The translations under genes were made by a program, and so were the position numbers. Shown in pieces: positions 22,536 to 34,241 of a stretch of DNA of 64,000 bases; the stretch's first letter is position 1; every line of letters begins with the position of its first letter. The stretch covers positions 4,774,001-4,838,000 of the forward strand of contig NC_063069.1 in the NCBI RefSeq assembly GCF_022605165.1, read 5' to 3'. The notes under the pieces are model-generated. The model ran no database searches. It saw only the letters and a list, made by a program, of their open reading frames with translations, and had not been told where the DNA came from. The stretch is from Purpureocillium takamizusanense. Its lineage: Eukaryota; Ascomycota; Sordariomycetes; Hypocreales; Ophiocordycipitaceae.

Positions 22536-25500
22536 ATATACTCTCGTACGCCCCGGCGCCACCACGGCCAAGATGATCTATTGACCGAACCGCAGCAGCA
22601 GCACCCTCGGGTGAGGGGTTTTGCCTGGTCTTCCTCGCCGATCGTCGTATCGGCGTTGGTGGGCTTCAGCCTGGAGGGCGGGGACAAACGCCAAAAAACA
22701 CATCAGCTATCAAACTAGAGCCGCGAGCAGCTCGCCGCCAAGTCTCCATCTGGGGCGCACGGCCAACGCCCCCCCGGAAGGCTCTCGAGCAATCGATGGT
22801 CACAACCCAAAGCCTCCTGGCCTGGATCGGGGGGGGGGGTCCGCGCCACCAGGATCTAACTTGCTACTATGTACGGAGTATACGAACTCGCTACGGGGTA
22901 CCTTACGTGATTGAACGGCGACACCGCGCCGGCGGCAACGGCTTCCACCCGGTTTGCGGTCCATAGTGGAGAGCAGGAAGAAGAAATCCCGTCCCCGTGT
23001 ATCGAGGTTTGCACAAATATTGGTTCCGCCGCAGCGCCGAGCGGAACAGTCAAGCCCGTCATGACGCCAACGGTGGCGTTGTCTCGTCAGGTCAGGTCGG
23101 TGTTGGACTTCAGGGCCGGGGGGGGAAAGCCAGCGCCAGGGGGGGGGGACCGAGGCAGACAGCAACGAGCAGCTCTCTGGAGACGACAAACAAGACGCCC
23201 CCATGATGAGAGAGAGAGCGCGTCTGTGTCTGTCTGGTGGCTTGCAGCCCACTTCCTGCACGACGAAGGCAGCGCTTCAAGAAGGGGGCCCGGCGTATCT
23301 GCTGGTCCCCAAGGCGCCTGCTGCACTGCACCCCTGTTCCCTGGCTTCGGCAGACAGCTTTCCACCACCGACCCGCGAGCCATGCTGGCACGGATCGACT
23401 GGACGAGCTGGGGCCCAGGCTTGTTGCCATTCATCAGGGCCTTCCTTGTCTGTGCTACGTACGCAAACTCACGACCACGCCGAGCCTGCCGTGCGAGATG
23501 CTGCCTGTTCGTTGCACCAGGGAAGGGACTGGGAACGGATCGCCGCGCAGGCAGCAGCAGCAGCAGCAGCTTCTCGCGGGGTGGGTGGCCGGCCATGGAC
23601 GCAGAATACGAAGGGATCATCTATGACAAGGGGCAACCAATGCTGTGTCGCCGCGCGTCTATCGTTGTTGAACGGGCTGCGTTGGGTTGGATATTTGGTG
23701 GTGGCAATTGGACGGCGAACATGCAACCGGCATGGTCATCCATCCAGGTCACGGCCTTTGGCCGACACTAAATCTCAGGTTGCTTCGTACATTGCGCGTT
23801 GAGGCTGCAGGTACTGTACTGTACAGCAGTAAGCCAGAACGGTGAAGCTTCGGCATTCTCAACTCCGCTCCGAACAAGACATTTTGCTCATCCAGCCACA
23901 CTCGGCCGGCCGCATTTGCCTACACTCACCAGACGGCGGACTCGACCCCCGAGATGACGAGCAGCATTAAGGGACTCCGCCCATGTCATTAACACGACCG
24001 GAAAGCCGGGTTCGCGCCCCCCTCCCCAACATCTCCACGTGGGCACTTTGCGGAGGCCATCGCCAAGATCGACAAATAGGACGTTCGGATTTGTTGCGAG
24101 ACGCCCGAGCCGGGGATTCAAACCGAAACCAAAGTAAAAACAAAAAAAGACAGACGCCCCTTGTCGAAACAAACGATGGCCGAGGGTGAACGTCGCCGCG
24201 ACATGTCGGGCACGGACTGGCAAATCCCGCGTCGCCGACCGCTTCGTTGCCGTACCGCGACATTTGCCCCCCGTCTGTGCTTCACCCGCCAGTGACAGTG
24301 CAGCGCCCGCAGCGCTCTGACGAGATCTCGTTCGCGCTTTGCGGCCGTCGACGGCCCACAGGACTGGGAAAATCCTTGCAAGGGAAAAAAGGAGCCCGAG
24401 CGGCGCTCGGCTCCAGCCACCGGTTGAGCCAGCTGCCGTATATAGAAAGGGTACTAGCAGTATTAGGGCTATTCTGCTCCGCAAAGCTCGCAGCGTAGGG
24501 GCTCTACCGGACTACGATCTTTCATGTAGCAGGTGGCAATGGTTCACAAAGCTTAATAAATCGCAGCAGCTGCTGCTCCCTCCTGACTGGACCCTGGGAC
24601 GTTTTGACTTTCGGCAGTGCCCACCGATGCGCCGTTGTAGTATTAGTTACGATTACTACGGAGTACTACGAAGTTAATACTACTGTGCCTGCAGGAACCG
24701 AACCGGCAATCTGGTCCGCCAGCGCCCCGGTGGGGGGTGGCGGATGGGGGGGGGGGGCCTTCTTCGTGCAGCTGCTGCGGCGGTCAACGAAATGAGATGA
24801 CTTCAAATGTTTCCCCCTCGCTCGCATACTCACGCGAACCCCATCAGGCCCTTCCTTGGCAGGTCGCCGTGGCCGTTCCAAAATTTCCTGTCTCATCAAC
24901 AAGGAGCCACGGCGGCGGCCATAAGGGCGATTTGCTCCTGCAAGATGCATGGACATCATCACCCGCAGAGCTTTGATGAAGCCCTACAGACAGAGAGGGG
25001 TCCTTGCCTGGTACAAAGCTGTAGCACTAGAGTATAAATTAATTACGTACCAGCAAGCAGCAGCAGCAGCATGTCCGAAAGGTTTGAAATGCATGTCTCG
25101 CCGAGCTGACCCGCGCCACTTGTTATTCACTGGCCCTCTTCTGCCGAGGAGATTCGTAGTAGTTAGCTGGATTGTTAATTTTTGGCCTTTGGACTTTGTG
25201 GGATGGCGGATGGGCGCGTTTCGAAACGGGGACGGAGGCGGGGGATGATGGGGAGCTTACTGATCGGGGTATCCATCATGGCGAAGATAGACGGAGAGAG
25301 ACGCGCAGGGGGGTAAAAGGGTCCGTCCACTATCCATCTACCCACAATGGCAGGGCGCGTCGCTACCAGTACGAGAGTCGATCCGTCGTCGACGCATGAT
25401 GAGCGGGCGCGCGCGAGCAACGCGAGTGGGAAACACAGACATGTCAGAGCGCCCACCGTTGTTGCATGAACAAGGACGCGTTGGCCCGTGCAAGCGCCAG

Positions 25501-25730
25501 TGACGCCATCCACGAGTGAGTAGTGCATACATGCTATACTGTACTCACTTGTTGTACGAGCTTCCGCCATGGCTTGTTGCGGTGGTCGGCAGTTCATAAT
25601 TTACTAAGTAACTTGGTAGTTGTGTGTGTATTCCACACATGGACCACGCAGTCATCAGTGTTCGGCAGATGTCGCGACGAGAGCAAACGCCTTCTGTGTC
25701 GCAACGCGGCCAGAGCAGTAGAGCAGCGGC

Positions 25731-25756
25731 TCTGTCTCTGTCTCTGTCTCTGTCTC
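25731..25756. repeat. (CTGTCT)n minisatellite
   Basis: About four copies of a CTGTCT hexamer. Confidence 0.85.
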
Positions 25757-28045
25757 GATCCATGTCCCCGTCCCAACGGTAGAACATGACGCGCTGCTGC
25801 GGACTTACCGTGAGCCCACGCTGCGTAAAAAGGGATATCGTGCTCTGTAAGCCTTGACTTGGCTTACACATTTGTTGGCATGAAGGAGCATCATTGGCGC
25901 CGCCGCCGCCCTGTCAGCTGTGTGACGGCTAACGAGACAGTACGGGGGCGTTGGACCAGCTTCCGCGGTCGAGAAGAGAAAAAAAAGGAAAAGCGACAGG
26001 TACAAGGCGGCCCCCTGGCCCCATGGCAAAAGGATTTCTAAACGATATTAAAGTATTGCAGGGCAACCACGTTGCTTCCATGTCCCATGTCCCCGGGGGG
26101 GGGGGGCCGGCTGGCCGGCCTGCGAAGAAGCAACGAGGCACCACCCAACGCCCTCGTACGGCCGATGGGCATGGATTGATGACTGCAGTCTTCTCGAAGC
26201 GTCCACCGTCCTGTCGTGGAACTCGACGTCGTCATTAGTACGCAATTTGACAGTTTTGACATTAGATGGATGGCGATGGGCTGCTCTCGCGCGGGCCATG
26301 AACCATGCGCTCCGAAATTGCCAAAAGCCGGATGCGAGCATCGACTCACCCCTTGAGTTACTACTACTGCTGCTTCCCTGTTCGATGAGTCGCACTCCAC
26401 TCAAGGACAGAGGAGGCGGCCACGGGCCCGCGGGTCACAGTTGATGCGACTTCGGGAACGGAAGCGATGGGTAGACGTGTCGTTCGTCACGCCATGCCCG
26501 GCCCGGGTTGTCGACAGGTCACCCAGATCTGCCGGTGGAAAAGGAGCTGTCGCCATCGGCGGCGGCGGCGGCGGCGGCGACGGCAGCGCGGTTCGCCTAT
26601 CGAAAAAAGAAAAAAAAAGACCAGCCGTCTCGGTTTATGGGAAGTCGCCTCCCGGTGGCGGCAAGGACGGTGAGGCGGCCTTGCAGGGAGAGCTCTTCAC
26701 AACTGACGCCGACCAAGAAGAACCCAGTGCAGCAGACCGTGCTACGTTTGCGATTGTTCGTTGCCATGAGTCGTCCCGGCGACCGACCGGAGTCGCGAAA
26801 CGGCGGGCATTGGCAGGCTGGCTTCTCGTAACATGTAAACCGGCGTTGTTGCTTCTGTGAGATCTGGGTTGTCCGACTGATTGCCCGCCGTTGGCAGGTA
26901 CTGTATCTGGATGAGACAGTCTAATAAATTCGATCGTGGAGGATCGATCCGGATCGAAGCTCCCATGTGGTTCACGATCGGGCTGTGAGTCCCCCGTCGA
27001 CAAGCGCATCGACAAGCTGTAGGTCAATTTGATCAATACGAAGCATTTCGTATCGTGAAATACTGGTCAACGTCTAGAGCTGGGACGATGTAGTACGGGA
27101 CATTGGGGTCCTGTAACCGCTTCCCCTTTACGATACGCAGCTGGCTATATCGTCCGCGGATGGGATCACTGGTGGCGTCCCGATCACACAGAGAAACGAG
27201 AGTTGTCTCGAGTGGTAAGGTTGTCAAAAGTCTTGACGGGCATATAATACGAGGGCATCCACATGAAGCCAGTCCGCTTCAGATGGCCTCAACTGGCACA
27301 GCACAGGCCATATAGATCTAAATTCCACTGTACATGCACGTCTGGTGTACGTACTAACTACGTTAGAGAGAAATCACTCCCGAGCCGCATGGATCGCTCA
27401 CGTACATGCAGCCAAACCTCACTCGATAGCTCGTCCCGGCGTTGCTAGCCATCATGCTTGGTGCAGCTTTCATGTGACCGCCAACGTATGCATCACCGAG
27501 TCGCAGTGCAGCCAGCAGAGCCAAAGTGGTCACGTTGCAGCTGTTGTGCTCGTCCATTCCGCAGCATCCAGTTCCAGTACGACCTCCACACTTGACGTTT
27601 CAGAGAACAACTTCAACGTACCGAATTGTCAAAGAGAGAAGCATGTCGTCTTCAACGCCTTGTTGCTCATCCTCCGGAATCACGGCTCGGGCGGCGGACC
27701 CGAAGCCGGGTACCCTCCCCGTAGCTCCGCGTTTCGCTGCCCAGAAGGGGCAGGTCGGGGCAAGCGTCCCCGCAGATTCCTTCGAGGGCAGCACTATTGG
27801 CGCCCAAGAGGGTTCTCACGACTGAATTGTTGGTTGATACATTGGCCGCGCTAGTTGAGTGCTAGACTTGTCAGCAAATTCTGGCCATCGTCATGTACTC
27901 GCAAACACGACACGGGCCGCTCGAAACGCGCAAGCACTGTGAATGCCATCGAGACTCGCCTGGCTGTTGATGCTCTGCGGGGTTTGCCTTCATCCTCATT
28001 CTGCTCATCCTCTGGATTGAAGCAAAGGACGTTGGGGCTCTCAAC

Positions 28046-30172
28046 ATGCTCACCACCAGCCTTGTATTGGGCTTCGTCGGCCTTGCAGCCGCTCAGTTCC
28101 CGCCCAAGCCCGAGGGGGTCAAGGTGCTCAAGTCCAAGTTCCACGAGAACGTCACCATTTCATTCAAAGAGGTAGGCAGGCAGGCAGACTTTGTTTTCTT
28201 CTCCGCGGCTCAAGTCTCAGTTTCAGTCAGTCATCTGATCTGCTAGCTGCATAGCCTGGGATCTGTGAGACGACCGAGGGCGTCAAGTCATACGCCGGCC
28301 ATGTCCGGCTGCCGCCGGGCTTCCTGGACGACGTCAACGGCGAGAAGCAAAAGTATCCCGTCAACACGTATGCCCGCCCCCGGACTCGATGTAGCGTATG
28401 TGCGGGTATGAGCTGACACGAACTCTCTCAAGCTTCTTCTGGTTCTTCGAGGCCAGAAAGGACCCTGCCAATGCCCCCCTGGCCATCTGGCTCAACGGCG
28501 GCCCTGGCGGCTCGTCGATGATGGGCCTCCTCCAGGAAAACGGCCCGTGTCTCATCGCCGAGGACTCCAAGACGGCCTACCTCAACCCCTGGAGCTGGAA
28601 CAACCACGTCAACATGCTCTACATTGACGAGCCGAACCAGGTGGGCTTCTCGTACGACACGCCCACCAACTTCACCATCTTGATGGGCCAGCAGGACGGC
28701 CAGGAGGACGTCCGCCTGGTGCCGACCGACTTCTCCAGGGAGTCGCCCGAGCTCAACCTGACGACCCGCGCGGGGACCCTGGCGAGCCAGAAGCCGTCGC
28801 ACACGCTCAACAGCACGGCGTCGGCGGCGCACGCGCTGTGGCACTTTGCGCAGACCTTCTTCTTCGAGTTCCCGCACTACAAGCCCGTCGACGACCGCGT
28901 CAGCCTGTGGACCGAGAGCTACGGCGGGCACTACGGGCCGGGCTTCATGCGCTTCTTCCAGGAGCAGAACGAGAAGATTCGCGACGGCACGTCGGAGGTG
29001 GAGAATGCCCATTACATTCACCTTGACACCCTGGGCATCGTCAACGGCCTGCTCGACGCCGTGGTTCAGGAAGAGGCCTACATCTCGTTTCCGTTCAACA
29101 ACGCAAGTCTCCATCCAAAATCTGCTGTCCTCCCCCCTGTTGGAAACATTGTAGCACTGACATTGACATACTCTAGACGTATGGCATCCAAGCGTACAAC
29201 CAGTCCGTGTACGAGGAGCTCATGCACAACTTCACCTGTCCCGGCGGCTGCAGAGACCAGCTGACGGCGTGCCAGAAGCGCCTCGACGGCTTCGACGTGG
29301 CCACGATTAACAGGCTGGGCAGCCAAAAGGACGACGACGACAAGAAGGAGAAGAAGCCCCATGACCTCTGCGACAACGTGCAAGACTGGTGCAACGAGCC
29401 CGCGGTGCAGGTCTACATGAAGGCCAACCACGGGTGGTTCGACATCTCGCACCCCAAGAACGACCCCTTCCCGCCGCCGCACATGCACGGCTACCTGACC
29501 GAGGCGAGCGTCCTCGCGGCCATCGGCTCCCCCGTCAACTTCACGGCCGCGTCTGGCGTGGTGGCCAACAACTTCGACAGCACGCGCGACATCGTCCACG
29601 GCGGGTTCCTCGACGCCGTGGCCTACCTGCTCGACACGGGCGTCAAGGTCCACATGATGTACGGCGACCGCGACTACGCCTGCAACTGGGTCGGCGGCGA
29701 GATGGCGTCCACCAGGATCCCTTACTCGCGCCTCGACGACTTCAACGCCGCGGGCTACGCGCCGCTGCTGCTGACGACGAGCGACGAGCACGGTGACAGC
29801 GGCACCGTCGGCGGCATGACGCGCCAGTTCGGCAACTACAGCTTCACGCGCGTCTTCCAGGCCGGCCACGAGGTCCCCATGTACCAGCCCGCCGCCGCCT
29901 ACGACATCTTCATGCGCGCCACCTTCAACCGCGACATCCCCACGGGCCTGCTGCCCGTGCACGACGAGCTGTCGACCGTCGGGCCGCGCGATACCTGGCA
30001 CATCAAGAACGAGCCCCCCGTGCGGCCGGAGCCCAAGTGCTATGTCATTTCGCCCGACACGTGCACCAAGGAGGTGTGGGCAAAGGTCGTGGCGGGCGAT
30101 GTGGAGGTCAAGGACTACTTTGTCGTCGAGAAGAATAAGTCCGAGGACGTCTTGGGCGACGTGGAGCTCTGA
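28046..30172 (+). CDS. secreted serine carboxypeptidase, peptidase family S10
   Basis: Four exons, 28046-28171, 28255-28367, 28433-29102 and 29177-30172, giving 634 aa. A signal peptide ([16 protein letters not shown]) implies secretion. S10 hallmarks are present: [10 protein letters not shown] oxyanion region, the nucleophile motif [11 protein letters not shown] (Ser242), the Asp motif [11 protein letters not shown] (about Asp469) and the His motif [10 protein letters not shown] (His534). The Glu of TESYGG fits an acidic pH optimum. Such enzymes remove C-terminal residues from peptides outside the cell or in the vacuole; the many N-x-S/T sites fit a secreted glycoprotein. The third intron (29103-29176) uses a GC donor (AAC|GCAAGTCTCC). 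Reading through it breaks the frame, while splicing restores the conserved [11 protein letters not shown] junction. A charged DDDDKKEKK insert near residue 350 looks like a surface loop. Confidence 0.92.
29103..29176 (+). other. GC-AG intron in the S10 carboxypeptidase gene
   Basis: Donor GCAAGTCT after TTCAACAAC, acceptor ACTCTAG before ACGTATGGC, 74 bp, phase 0. Reading through leads to a stop at about 29264. Splicing joins to the conserved TYGIQAYNQ segment. Confidence 0.8.
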
Positions 30173-32070
30173 ATACGGATCTTTATGAGGTTTGGTAGTG
30201 CCTGGTTCTATTCGGTATTGGACGTATTGTGTAAAGAGACCCAAATTGGGTGCGACTAGTTCAACTCCTGACCTCTGTCGATGTACCACATGTATCGTCC
30301 ACTGAGCCAAAATAACATCTTAGCATGGACTTTGTATTAGCACATGTTTCTCCATCTCCGCGAAGTCCACTTTTCGTCTTGTTCTTCTTTTCCTAGTACC
30401 TTGTCAGATGTCGTGTAGAATTTTCGCTTCTGCAGACTGCACGGGCGCTTCGCATGCAGGGCTCGACGAGAGCTTAACCTTGCCTACATCGTCAACCATG
30501 GGCCGGAGCATGTCGAAGCTGATGGCTCGCAGAGAGACGCACCTCACGAAGCCGACGTTCACCTCCCCATAGCAGCTGCCTGCATGTCCGTTTGATCCAA
30601 GTAGCGGACGGTGTCTAGCGTGCCAAGCCTCGGATACGTCAAGCGTCAACCTGTCGAAGTCTCTCGGCCCGTCACCAGGCGTTTCGTATCAAACGGCCTC
30701 GATAGACTTCCGTCCGTGGACCTACACCCTTCACCCTCCTTCAGCGGAGAGAATCACCACTGCAGCGCGTAGCAGCACCACCCACCGCGCATTGAGGGGC
30801 GTTTCTTGAGTTGTCTTAGCATAGCTCCAGTCTCACACAAGTTTATAGTCTCCTTTGCCAATGAAGGCCCGTCAGCCAGTCCCACGGAGGAAGACTTCGA
30901 TCCCGCGAGAACCGCTCTCAACGATGACGAAAAAGGTCAACCAAACATTAGACTGCATTCATTTGATCAGTCGATTCCCGTCCTGCAGCAGGGTCGTAAC
31001 AATGACGTGACGGGGCGCGCCACGCGCAAGAAGCTCGGTGCCACTCTTTGTTGCCCCTCATCCAGGTCCCATTCTTGACCGAGGTGAACGGGTGACGCTT
31101 CCGGACATCAAGCGAGACTACACGCTATGCTGGTGAACTCGCGAAGCAGACTGTCGAGTCTACCTCTAACAACGGTTCGACGACCGGCCTCCAGGTCCGC
31201 GCCAAAGGGTCTCCATGGAGGTTCGTGAACAATAATTGCGGACCCGCGTAATTGCCTTCGGGGGCTGACATGACATTCCCACCAGAATCGACTGCCGCGG
31301 AACGTGTCAAGCCGTTCACGGCAACGTAGATCGCCTTGAGCTACCGTGCAAGCAATGCTGACATAGACTGGGGACGCCCACTGACAGAGCGGCCCCAGGG
31401 CAGCCACAGGCGGACCGCGGCATGACGTTACCGAGCTTCACTACTCGTCAAGTGCCCCGTGGAGAAGGGCCACGGCGTTCTGGGGAACTGAGTCACTGCG
31501 AACTGCGTGTCGTGCGAAGAGGCCCAGCCCGTTCAAGCCCAGCCGCCTCGAGACTGTGGCCGAGGCTTGCTTGCCATGCCGTTGCGCCCCGCTGTAGACC
31601 GCGGCAGCTAGAGTTCAAGTCAGGTAGAGACGGGTGCCAAATCCAAATGCGGTAATACAATTCAATCGCAGAGTCGTGCGCTATCTAGTCGTTTTCGCGG
31701 CTACTTGTAACATATTCGAAATCGTTCCGCAAGACACCCATCGGTCCCGTGGTCATCGTCATAATGCGAGGCTCTTATAAGTAAAGACTGCTAGACTGCG
31801 TGTCAGCCAAGACTCTGTTGAGCCGAGTCTTTTAACGAAAAGCAAAGGCATATGGTGCTGCTTTCAGTTCAGGCTTTGGAATCACCGAGGATCTCATTCC
31901 CGTCTTGAAACATATTTTGGCATTGTGGTATCATCCAAACAGCGGGTGGGGGTGAGAAGAGGAGACAAGGAATACTTGCTCTTACCTCTTGGGGTGTTGG
32001 CAGCGTCAACTCTGCGGCTGTTTCCAGCCTGGCGACTGGGACCAGCAGCCGCCGATTCTTGGCTGAGCTA
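30173..32070. other. intergenic, no supported gene
   Basis: 3' flank of the carboxypeptidase gene, then unassigned sequence. Only short open frames without domain character are present. The last part (about 31860-32030) may hold the 3' exons of the candidate small secreted peptide gene. Confidence 0.45.
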
Positions 32071-32211
32071 CTACTCGAGCTCCGCTGCAGAAAGAGTGGC
32101 AACGGTCGGCGAATTGCCAAGGGGTCCGAGGACTGGCAACTTGAAAGGCCGGAAAGGGGCGGCAGCGGCGGCCGACGCCAAGGCAATGATGAGGACGGCG
32201 GATGACTTCAT
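32071..32211 (-). CDS. candidate small secreted peptide (46 aa, possibly longer when spliced)
   Basis: The minus-strand ATG at 32211 opens a typical signal peptide, MKSSAVLIIALASAAAAA, followed by a short Pro/Leu-rich mature part (APFRPFKLPVLGPLG...) and a TAG at 32073-32071. A splice model also stays open. A donor after ...GCGGAGCTCGA (intron about 32078-32030, 49 bp) joins to GCTGGAAACAGCC..., adding LETAAELTLPTPQE. A strong GTAAGAG donor follows at about 31986 and a TTTCAAG acceptor at about 31908. Either form would be a small secreted protein without Cys. I recognise no family, and a signal-peptide-like ORF can arise by chance, so confidence is low. Confidence 0.3.
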   Translation of the reverse strand: MKSSAVLIIALASAAAAAPFRPFKLPVLGPLGNSPTVATLSAAELE

Positions 32212-32993
32212 GATTGCACGGGCGTTCGAGGAAAAGAGAAACGGACTTTGTTTAAGCAAAAACCGGCCTGCGACCTGCGCGTTAAGAAAGACTAACAGAA
32301 ATGAATAAAACGGAAGAACGACGAGAGCACAAGAGACGGGACATAGCCGCCAACGGGCCGTGCTGGTATTTCAATCCACGGATGCTCAAAGAGTTCCCAA
32401 CTCCAGGAGGCAACCATTGCAGACCGCCAGCCCAGGCCATGAAACGCGGCGCTTCGAGGGGACCATCGCTGGATGCGTCCCCGACTCCTGCGAGCCAATC
32501 AACTCGACGCGGTGCGCGTTTCAGAGACTTGTGTTAGCGGGCGAAGCAGCCGGGCATAGGCTGACACTCGCGCAGCAGAAGGCTAAGCAAGCTACCAGTC
32601 GGGGCAGGAGCCGGGGGGGGCGTCGTCGCGCGACCGTTGGGTGCGGCGCTGTCGTGGAGGAAAGACGACAGAGATCGCAGCGGTTGCTGTCGGAGGACAT
32701 GAAAGGGAAAAAAGGATCTGCCCAATGCCAAACTGTGCGGCGGAGAAATGCACCGCCGCGCCGACGCATGACAGCCAACCTGGAACCTGTGAAAGGTACC
32801 TTGGTAGGTGCTAAGGTACCAATTACAGGTACCTGCTCAGCCTGGGCCAGCTGCGGTGCCTCTTTGTAGGTCGTTACGTTAATATGGCCGCAGCAGACAA
32901 AGCGTCATCGTCGCCAGCACGCCTCACTTCCACCATTCCATGCTAACCGTCGTCACCACCTTCATTCACACACTCACACAGTAGACACGAAGT
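32212..32993. other. intergenic, promoter region
   Basis: Upstream region of the palmitoyl-protein thioesterase gene. It contains several GGTACC/AGGTACCT palindromes between 32796 and 32842. No gene is supported. Confidence 0.5.
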
Positions 32994-34001
32994 ATGCGAT
33001 CACCAATCTCGACAAATTTCCTGGCGGCCGCCGCCGCCGTTGTCTTGGCCGGTCAGGCGCTCGCCGCCGCGTCCACGCCACCTCCCAGCAGCAGCAGCAG
33101 CAGCAGCGACGACGACGACACGCCCCTCCCCGTCGTCATCTGGCACGGCCTCGGCGACAGCTTCGACGGCGAGGGCATCCAGCACGTCGCTGACCTCGCC
33201 GACGCCGTCCACCCCGGCACCTTTGTCTACTCCATCTCGCTCGCCGGCTCCGACTCCAGCGGCGACCGCTCCGCCACCTTCTTCGGAAACGTGACGCAGC
33301 AGCTCGACGCCGTCTGCGCCCTGCTCGCCGCCCACCCCCTCCTGTCCACGGCGCCCGCCGTCGACGCCATCGGCTTTTCCCAAGGCGGCCAGTTCCTGCG
33401 CGGCTACGTCGAGCGCTGCAACTTCCCCCCCGTCCGCAACCTCATCACCTTTGGCAGCCAGCACAACGGCATCGTCGAGTTCAAGGCCTGCGGGCCCTCG
33501 GACTGGCTCTGCAAGGGCGCCATGGCCCTGCTGCGCTTCAACACCTGGAGCAGTTTCGTCCAGAATCGCCTCGTCCCCGCACAGTACTATCGCGACCCTT
33601 CGTCGGCCCCGGCCTACGACACCTACCTCGACGCCTCCAACTTCCTCGCCGACATCAACAACGAGCGCCCGCTCAAGAACGAGACGTACAAGAAGAACAT
33701 TGCTAGCCTCGAGAACATTGTCCTGTACATGTTCGAGGACGACACCACCGTCATCCCCCGCCGCACCGCCTGGTTCGACGAGGTCAACGGCACCGACATC
33801 ACCCCGCTCCGCGAGCGCCGCATGTACAAGGAGGACTGGCTCGGTCTGCGGGCGCTCGACCGCAAGGGCGGCATCCACTTCCGCTCCATCACGGGCGAGC
33901 ACATGCAGATTTCAGACGAGGTCCTCAACGACACAATGGCCGAGTTCTTCGGCCCGGTCAAGTCCAAGGCGGCGGACATGTTTGAATCCGACGAGCTATG
34001 A
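32994..34001 (+). CDS. palmitoyl-protein thioesterase (PPT1 family)
   Basis: Single exon, 335 aa. A signal peptide (about residues 1-26) is followed by a Ser7-Asp4 low-complexity linker encoded by an AGC/GAC microsatellite, then the alpha/beta-hydrolase domain. Family signatures are visible: VVIWHGLGDS (oxyanion region), nucleophile elbow GFSQGGQFLRGYVERC (Ser129), LITFGSQHNGI, the acidic residue in MFEDDTTVIP (Asp249 or 250) and the catalytic His in GEHMQI (His303). The family removes thioester-linked fatty acids from S-acylated proteins in lysosomes or vacuoles. At 335 aa it is slightly longer than the animal enzyme (about 306 aa). The gene is convergent with the L1-domain gene, with 240 bp between stops. 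Confidence 0.93.
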   Translation: MRSPISTNFLAAAAAVVLAGQALAAASTPPPSSSSSSSDDDDTPLPVVIWHGLGDSFDGEGIQHVADLADAVHPGTFVYSISLAGSDSSGDRSATFFGNVTQQLDAVCALLAAHPLLSTAPAVDAIGFSQGGQFLRGYVERCNFPPVRNLITFGSQHNGIVEFKACGPSDWLCKGAMALLRFNTWSSFVQNRLVPAQYYRDPSSAPAYDTYLDASNFLADINNERPLKNETYKKNIASLENIVLYMFEDDTTVIPRRTAWFDEVNGTDITPLRERRMYKEDWLGLRALDRKGGIHFRSITGEHMQISDEVLNDTMAEFFGPVKSKAADMFESDEL

Positions 34002-34241
34002 GCCTTTGTATTTTTGCCACTTGTGTACCTAGGGAGAGCCAGCGTAGTCATTTTATTTGCACTAGACAGATGGCAGTAGCCAGTGGATATTGACATAACC
34101 CCAACACTGACATGACCATGTAAATTGCATGTACGGTTCTATCTGTATGATTCCCAACTCAACGCCGCAACGCCCAGAGCCCGCATGCATCTGCACCGCA
34201 TCACCGCTCATTACACGACACGTCCATCAGCCGCAAAGCTC
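34002..34241. other. convergent 3' spacer
   Basis: Space of 240 bp between the stops of the thioesterase and L1-domain genes. No gene seen. Confidence 0.6.

Larger units (their letters stand above)
21114..28045. other. 6.9-kb gene desert between divergent genes
   Basis: No frame on either strand has protein-like composition, including the 286-aa plus frame at 22911-23771. The region is rich in simple sequence: (TG)13 at 21572-21597, CT-rich at 22071-22110, CA-rich at 22480-22535, (CAG)n at 23548-23570, CTGTCT repeats at 25731-25756, and G runs of 8-12 at 22829, 23118, 23139, 24746 and 26095. I saw no tRNA-like or transposon-like structure. It is the shared upstream region of the 908-aa gene (minus) and the carboxypeptidase gene (plus). 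It may hold long regulatory regions or non-coding transcripts, which sequence alone cannot show. Confidence 0.45.

Noticed and set aside
22911..23771. 286-aa plus-strand open frame in the gene desert
   Set aside because: Composition is not protein-like, it crosses G-run tracts and microsatellites, and no family is recognisable.
24001..24130. tRNA-like GGGTTCGCGCCC and GGATTCAAACC motifs
   Set aside because: No A box at the right distance and no cloverleaf could be folded by eye.
29078..30310. 410-aa minus-strand open frame over the carboxypeptidase
   Set aside because: Antisense of a GC-rich S10 gene with intact catalytic motifs.
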